Shown here: one piece after another, positions 36,601 through 45,600 of the stretch
Numbering within the stretch: position 1 is the first letter of the stretch
Layout of the letters: the number at the start of each line of letters is the position of its first letter
Source: Ctena decussata
Lineage: Eukaryota; Mollusca; Bivalvia; Lucinida; Lucinidae
Direction: 5' to 3'
NCBI GenBank assembly: GCA_963989385.1
Contig: OZ022509.1
Span: 80,002,667-80,066,666, forward strand
Length of the DNA: 64,000 bases
The notes under the pieces: generated by a model
Database searches by the model: none
What the model was told of the DNA's origin: nothing
Seen by the model: the letters and a program-made list of their open reading frames with translations, nothing else
Translations under genes and position numbers: made by a program

Positions 36601-39600
36601 CGGTGCAAAGGAACCTGTATTAAGGGGTCACCTGTCTTAAGCAGCCACTTTTTGTGGGTCCCAGAGAATGACCCCTAAAGACAGGTTTGACTGTATATAA
36701 GCATGGGCGCATATAAAACATAAACTTAAATATAAAGTGGATATCATGGTGCAAAGTTATGCAGATGATACTTTAAGGGCAATAACTATAGCATGGTTCT
36801 TAAATTAAGTCGAATGGAGTTAACACATGCGCTACTGCAGAAAAAAAAATCTTCCCTGTCGTCAGAAGGACCGCCTTTTTAATCCCTTTCCGTCATATTT
36901 GAGTTTTTATCATACGACGTCGCATGTGAGAGTGTAATAAAGCCATGCATTAAAAGCGATAATCCACTAGTGGATTAAATATGCAAATTACTTCGTAATG
37001 TTATACGTTGACGTCCATAAAAACTTCGCTATTTCTAATGGCGAAATCGTGACGTTTTAGTGCAAATTTTGCTAATAAAATGCGATTTTAGTGTGATATG
37101 ATAAATAGAATCTTGCATTCGTGCTCCTGTATTATTGAATTTATTAAACTCGTTGGGGAAAACCGATAAGATGCTCAGCAGAGCCTCGCATCTTATCTTT
37201 TCCCCAACTCGTTTAATAAATTCAATAACACATGAGCACTCATGTAAGATCCTCTATATCTTACAGGGCTTGACTACATGAGTTAATATGGACTGATCAA
37301 ATCGGTGTTGCAGTTCCGTACATGTATCGATTTATGATTTACTCATTTTAAGAAAACAGAAATTTGTCTAAATACATGCCAAGTCTTACTTTGTGAGTTG
37401 AAACCTCTTTTATCTACTCCCCCCACCCCTTGAAAGACAAATCCGAATTTCATTTATTTTTCACTGATTAAGTGGCTACCATTTTTGACACTTTATGAAG
37501 AAATAAGCAAGAAATCCACCAAGTTTTGTCTGATTTATTGTATATAAAAAAAATGAAGAAAAATAATAAAATTCTGAAAAGCGTTACGGTGTCACATCGA
37601 TAAATCTGTACTACCTGTGAATTGGTAGATTAGTTCTTTTGGAGGAATCTCACTTAATTTGGTAAAACCTCACCTAATACTTCACCAGATCTCACAGATT
37701 TCGGTCCAGTATGTAGCGTAGTGGATAGAGCATTCGCTTTCCACTCTGCGGCCCGGGTTCGATTCCCGGCGTCGTCATAGAGGGAGGGTAGTGGTCGCCC
37801 GTCCGAGGTCGGTGGTTTTCTCCGGGTACTCCGGTTTCCTCCACCAGTATAGGACCACAAACGCGCCAACATCCGTGCCATCGAGAGTATTTAAATACGA
37901 GGGGCGTTCGAAAAGTTTTGCAAATGGCCTCGTAACTTTGTGTAAGGGCATGCTGGGTACAAATGCTATGCATGTACTGAAAGCACTACATTTGGTCTTT
38001 ACAATGATACCAAACAAATTACAAAGGCACTTTTTCTTACTGACTTATATTGCATTTTATTAGGCCCCAGTCATACCACTGAGTCAATTTTACATGTAAA
38101 ATCTTATTAGTGTTAGGCCCTTAATTAGAATATCGTTATAAATACAAAATATATCTTTGTCAACTGCATGTCCATCGTTGCCCACATTATCCATACAAAA
38201 GTTAGAAGAGTGGCACTGTTATCGAGTCATTCCTTGCAACGCAATGCGCAGTTCTTATGACGCTATTAAAATTGACGTCAACGTCATTTTTGAAAGATTG
38301 TAGCAGTTTCATATTTTGCATTAATTTGAATTTATTGACAGATTTTAGCTGATCCATGCAAATGCTCTTGCTGACAAGATTTCTATTACTAACAGACTTA
38401 CTTTCATAACAAAATCATAATCACTATAGTAGAAAGGGAGAATTTGCTATAACATGAAATACGGATAATACATATTTACGGGACAGTACTGAACCTAGTT
38501 TGAATATAATTTCCGCCATATTTACAGGAAATATTGTCTGGACATTGTCTTAAAGCAGCAAAAATAAACAAAAAATCAGAGACTGTTCATATATGAATTA
38601 CGGCCCACTAAAGTAGAATTCTGCAGTGCCTGTAGGGTATACCTCTTTCAAAGAAGTTTAAAACTTGTCCTTTTAAGAAAATATAGGCGTGTTTGCAAAC
38701 TTTTGTAGGCATAACATAGCTTGATGTGTTTTTGCTATCAGTAATTCTGTCTTTATAGTCGTTATCAAGTTATTACGCCATTTGCAAATCTTTTCGAACA
38801 CCCCTCGTAAGTTCGCGTGAGCTTTCAATGCAATCGAGGTAAAATAGATAAAGCGTACAAGTGTATCCAACAGACTACACCATGGTCCGGAGTAAAATCC
38901 GGGACTGACTAGCCAGGAAAAAGTAGGAAGACAATGAAAGAATGGACTGTTATGGATTTTGCAAGCACAACAAGGGCATTCAAAACGGGACACGGTACAG
39001 AGAGATTGATGCAAAATCATCTGTTTTACCCCTTACGACTGCCAGGTTATGGGATAGAACAGAATCAACCAGAATAGAATATAGTTGATTCGATTAGATG
39101 AGAACAGAAAAGAATAGGTACTTTTCATAAAATGAGCCGCGACCCGAGAAAACCAACAATGTGGTTTTGCGCCCAGCGCAGACTCAGATCAGCCTGGGCA
39201 TCCGCCCAGTCTGATCAGAGTCTTCGCTGTCCGCAAGGAGGTAGCTTAGTCCCTTAGCTACCCTTTAAGCGCTCAGCGAAGACCCTGTTCGGACTTGACG
39301 GATGCCCAGGTTGATCTGAGTCTGCGCTGGTCGCACAACCACATTGTTGGTTTTATCCTGTCGCGGCTCAAACAGACATACATATGACAAAAACACAACC
39401 ATTCATGATCAACAAAATTGGTGATGCCGGTATATAGGTGGTTGCATATAAGTTTACTGTTTACCCACCTTAATTTGCTTATTTCTCCAAAATTGGCTAA
39501 CTCACACCCTGTGGGATACCAGCTACAGACATAATCAGTCGTAACGATGCATTTATTCTATGGTAAAGGTTGCCATAAATATAATCACTTAATTGGTCCC

Positions 39601-42600
39601 AAATCGGAATATTGCGGCTCATATATAAGTTCAAACAAATATGTCTAACCATATTATTCACCTAGAGAGGCATATGGCGGGCCATTCAACACCGGTCGTG
39701 ACTGTCTAGTTTTTATTTGTGGGGAAGCGGGAAGGGGGAGGCGGGGGAAAGGGAGGGGGCGCTTTTAGGGTTATCATCAACGTTACCTGTCTAGATGAAA
39801 AGCAGCTATCTCCGCTATGTGGCGCTCTATGTCATCAAATATATAATTGTTGGGATTGGCACCTACTTCTCGTGGATATCTGGCATATTAAGATAAATCA
39901 GAAAGTGAATAAAAAAGAGTAGTGTAAAAGGTTACAATGATAAGGAACTGATACAGTCAGATTCCACATCTCGCCCAGGCCCCGAGGTTATAAAACTTTT
40001 TTCGTGCTCAACTCGGCTGAGCATGAAATTTTCTCTGCTGATTAAGCAGAAAAAATTTCATACTTAGCTAAACTGGGCAAGAAAAAAACTGCACTTATCA
40101 GTAATGTCATGCTCAGCCGAGTTGAGCATGAAATAAAGTTTTATAACCTCGGGGCCTCGACACCACACCGAAGTAACAACAAAAGTACGAGCGGGTAGTA
40201 TAGGAACAGCTTTTCCGTCAGCAACTTTCTACGCCACCTAGAGTAATGTGTGAATTCTGTCGGATATTTGCGGCCAGCATAGAAAATAAGGGTGCTGATC
40301 GAAAATGTAAAAATGACCGCACTGTTTTACTTCTTATTTCAGTAAAAATTGTATCGATGAAATGCTGAATAATTTTAGTTTTCGGAATGAACACGGAAAA
40401 TGATCATTTTATGGAAAAAAAGAGAGAAATATGCCGGGCAAAAACTTTGATCAACGTTGTACAAAAGTCATGATTTACTATATATTCTATACATTTTGGG
40501 AGGGTAGTCAACTTAAACTAAAAATGACCGCGGTATTTCTTATGCAATCTTTTCAAAAAAATATATCAGGTTGTTCGAAATGTAATGCGGTTTCTAAAAT
40601 GAACGCGGAAAAATGAATTTGAATATAATGAAAAATGAAATCAGAAGAAAAAGATGACTAGTCCATATCTCGTAGTGTATTTCATTACCTGTTTGCTTCG
40701 CGAATATCGATTATCGATTTTTAAAGAGTGGCGTGAATTGTTATCCATATCAGGCATAAGAACAGCTGTTTTTAGTTCAGTTCAGTTCAATTCTCTTATC
40801 GACGTTACCAAAGTGGCTTTACCTACTGTCTATTCCTTATATAGGATTGGTTAAATGACGTCACCGAAATACGTCATAACACATTCGCGACATCAACGAG
40901 TTCAATTAAAACGCCGTTTGCTTTTCATTTGTTTAACTATCGTTACGCCGTAAAATCTTGTAATGATACATGTTAAATGGAAAAGCTTGATTAATGTATT
41001 TTGATATCAAGTTTATCAGGCTCGACCAGAAACACGCCGGACTGGCTCAGCAAGCTTCGCCATTCCTACGCTGTTTCTGGTCTCGCCTGATAAACTTGAT
41101 ATCAAAAGACACTATCATGGTCTTTTGAAGCTGGCTCGGCTAAGATGGACAGGGCATGTCGCCAGAATACCTGGTGAACGGCCGTCAAAGAAAAAACAGA
41201 GCTGCAAATTCTTTCCTGTAAGAATTGACCACTATAACGCAGAAAAGAAACTGGCAGAAATGATTCCCCTGAAAGCGTACTCATGCACATTCGAAGATAA
41301 AAATGGTAGGCTAATTGCCAGATCCAAGCGACAGACTGCTCCCGCTGTCCTTCAGAAGGCTTGATATACCCTAACTTCAGGGCTGTGAAAATACTATGCC
41401 CGACTTGTCCTACTTGTCCCATTTTACTGTGGACAAGTGAGAAATTTCAATTTACTTGCCCTGAGACAAGTATTCAAAGTGTCACCAGTGGAAGTATCGT
41501 AGGATAATTTTGAGATATTTTTCTTATTTTCTCATGAAAACATATGTTGTGGTTCCAGTTAGAATTGCCTCATTGAGGCAATTCTAACAGGTGCCCACAA
41601 TATATGTTTTAATTCGAAACTTTGTGACAGTTATTCAAAAATGTCATCAACTTCAACTCTTTCTCTGTTCATTATCGATTATTCTTTCCTTATTTCCTGT
41701 GTACCTTTTACCTGGGCAAGTAAATATTTGTATGCACAAGTTATTTTTGTCTATTTACTTGTCCATGGACAAGTGGAAAGTTTGGTATTTCCACAGTCCT
41801 GTTAACTCAGTGAGTGTTGAAAATGTTGGACGTAAAAAGTGACTCACCTCATTGGCTTAAAGACTGCCCTTCCGCCATCTACGAACATTAAAGTTAGTTT
41901 CAGCTGTGTGCCACCATCATTGTCATCTGAAACAAGAAAAATCTTTAGAAATAAAAAAAATATATAATCGGCGCAGTTTAAATGGAAGTGTGCTTTGTAG
42001 TATATCTCGTGGTGAAGAGTGGACAATAACTTTCATGAATATGACTCAAGTGAGCTATGTCGTTAGGCACCCGCAACTGTAATATTGACAATGGGTCATG
42101 AGCGACAATGACGTGTCTCAAGATATAGCTGTCCAATTTGGAATTCCAAAATGGACTGCGGTCAATCTTGAGATTGACCAGATTCCAAAACAGTTACCAA
42201 CATGATGCAGTGTTTGTCTGTGTGTATTGAACCGAAAGTAGAAATCAAAAGTAGATCTACACTGAAAAAAAAGAAAGTTTGTAAAAACTGCGTGTATTTT
42301 CGATAAAAATTCTATTTCCAATTTACAAACAAGACACATATTTTGAATTAACATCTGATCAGGCAGTGCAGTATAACTGGGAAAAACGAAGATTAAATAT
42401 CCATTGACATTTGATATTATTGGCTAAGTGTTGACATACACGTTATTTAACCGATGAAATTTTGTGAAATGTGGAACAAAAGTGAAATTATACTCGGCTG
42501 CGCCCAGAAAAAATGCATGTTCGGTCAAACTGCATTTTTTTCCATTGAAACTTATTTTCGTGATTTACAGTCACATTTCGAACAGAATAACTACGTGCGT

Positions 42601-45600
42601 TTAATTTCTTCATAATTAAGTCAATAAACAACCAAACGCGGAATTAGAGCAAAGTTTTACACAATGCAATCACACACACACTGCAAAAAAAAACTGTAGA
42701 TTTTACGGTAAAATAACTGGCAACCAGCTGCCAGTCATTTTACCGTTATTTTTACAGGCGCCCGTAAAAATTGCAGGAATCATCAAGCAGAGTGGGACAG
42801 AATAGAGCAGGTGTAGTTTTGGTCAGATAGCCCCTCAACAATACAAAGTTATTTTCGAGTGCGGTCAGTTAACATAAAACTTCCATTTCGTGATTTCCAA
42901 AAATGTCTTACAGGCAAACGCCCATAAAAATAACGGGGAAAGGACTGGCAGCTGGTTTCCAGTTACTCTACCGTAAAATCAACAGTTTGTTTTACAGTGC
43001 AGTTTTCCATCTGTAAATGTTACGGGACCATCACATACAATTTACGGTAAAGGACCTTGCAGCCACTTGCTAGGTCTTTTACTTTACAATCTATGTTTCA
43101 GTGTGCGGGTTCAAGCCTCGCCCGGCGCACAAATGAATACGCCACGTTCTGCTTGCGGAAGGTCGGGTGATTTTCCCCGGGAGCTTCTTCGGTTTTCGCC
43201 TACTTTTGCTTAACGATCGGCTCGATATAAGTGAAATGTTCTTGATAGGGCCTTAAAACACATAAAAAATACATATGGGCCGCGACTCGAGAACAACAAA
43301 GTGGTTGTGCGCCCAGCGCAGACTCAGATCAGCCTGGGAATCCGCCCAGTCTGACCAGACTCTTCATTAAGCGCTTAAATGGTAGCTAAAGATCTAAGCT
43401 GCCTCCATGCGGACAGCGAAGACTCTGATTAGACTGAGCGGATGCCCAGGCTGATCTGTGTCTGCGCTGTGCGCACAACCACTTTGTTGGTTTTCTCTTG
43501 TCGCAGCTCATTTGTCAGTTATGACGGGGCCAATATGACCAACTTGAGCACCAACGAGGCGGTTGGACAACAGTGCTTGGGACCACTCACCTATATCATC
43601 AATGGGGAGATAAGCCATGCCTTGAATAAGGTTGTCTACATGGGGGCTCTCCGGGTCGTACAATGCGAACTGTCTGATATTTCTATGTACTATTCTCCAA
43701 TCATCAACTATTGTTTTACTACAAAATAATCAAAGTACTGAGAGTCCTGAAATGCAGAAATGTGAGAAAAGGAATCGCACAGAACGTGCATTAGGTGAAA
43801 ACACAAATCAGCCAGCACATAAGCACACTCTACATAAGAAGGTGTAATAGGGATAATTTAGGGATAATGCATGTTGCGATCCCTCATCAGAACCGTCTTG
43901 TCAAGACGGTCAGGGTTCCCAAAAAGCTGAGAAAACAAAATTCCCTGAATTTTCCCTGACCAAATTCCATGTGTCCTTGACTTTGCCGATAGGTTTACAT
44001 GACTATTTGGGTGTACTGCATATTAGAAAATTATTTATTTATTTATCTTATTTGTCGTAGACATATCAGAGAATGCATGACCTGCATCCGGGGTTTTATT
44101 GTATGGGGGATAATAAACACAATCTACCATTTGTGAAAAGAAACAGTTTTAAAATGACGTTTTATGAATATAAACTTTATTTTGGCTTCGTTTCCTTTTT
44201 AATTTAATCGCCGTTAATTGCGGATAGACGTATTTTATTCAATTATAACGAATGACGAAAAGTGTATTTGCAAATTTCATGACCCGTTTGAGCAGCCGTA
44301 GATCAGGCGCATTCGAGTTTTCCAATCGTGTATTTAAAGGTCTAGTATGAAAGCCATAACCGCACCGCGCTTCCGATCTGCCGCGCCAGAAATCAGTCTT
44401 CTTTAACAACTGATGTATTTCTAACTAAAATTACTAAGAAGCAAACAGTGCTTCCACTAGTGGAAGTCTGGGGGACTGTGACTTCTAAAACTGAATGCCA
44501 GGAAGTCAGTGACTTCCAATTTTTATCATAACCTACCATTTATAAAGTGAATATTGACTTAAATAATGAGTTAAATTTGTTGTAATAATGGTATTTCACC
44601 CATTAATGAAGGAGAAAGCAATATAAATATGGACATTCTGGAAGAAACCAAGTCTATCTTTCAGTATGACTTCCAAATGACAAACCTCGGAAGTCATATG
44701 ACTTCCTGATTTTGATGGTTAGTGCTAGCACTGAACAAAATACAATGAGAACAAAAAACTACTTTTTCGAAGCTAAACAAAAAAATCAGACATACCCCTT
44801 ATCTTTTTGAATTTTTATACTAAGTCATCATAAAATTCTGGTTCCGATAGGCCTTCATGTGAAAGTGGTTTTAACCTGACATTGAGTTTTGAAACCAATT
44901 CATTGCATCGGCGATAAAATATTCTAGATAAGGAATTATTTCGATGCTCAATTGCACACACGCTCACTCACTCACAAACTCCCGAATTCACTCCCTTAGC
45001 AATTGGACCAAACGAAGTCAATGAAAACCATGAAAATATGAGGCAGAAAAAGCTAAGAAATAGACTTTTAATAAGTGTTCCCCCGGTTACAGCTAGCTCC
45101 TGGTGAGGTATCGGTATTTTAGCAGTTCAGTCATGCCATTAAATCTTACTTGTGGCAAATAAACTAGGATATCGAAGTTGTATGAAAATGAGTAAGGAAA
45201 ACATCAGTTTTGGCCATGGTGCCGCATGGTTATATATCTATGCGCCAGTCATTTGTATCCACAACCCCCACCTACAGAAACGGAATTTTTACATTTCAGA
45301 GACCTGTGATGATCAGCTGATGGTAACAACCTCGCTCTTATTTCGACCCTATACTACAGAAAATCTCACAGGGTAAAGGACCCCAATCTTAAAACTCCGG
45401 CACTATGGAAACAATTAAAATATAATTGCCCTGCACCTTGGTCCGGCTATCCCAGCGCCATTGTATTATTGTAGGCCCGGAACGTCCCGTTACCATAGTC
45501 TAGCTGCAGTTGCAGTTATCCGTTGAGGGATTATTGGGTTGCCCTTTATATTAATTCATGTTTTGTCCACCATTTAGAAGGACATCTTATTAAATCAACA

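Noticed and set aside
41936..42026. Upstream extension of kinase exon 3 as an independent small gene
   Set aside because: The extension crosses a clear polypyrimidine-AG acceptor, and phases fit the spliced reading only.
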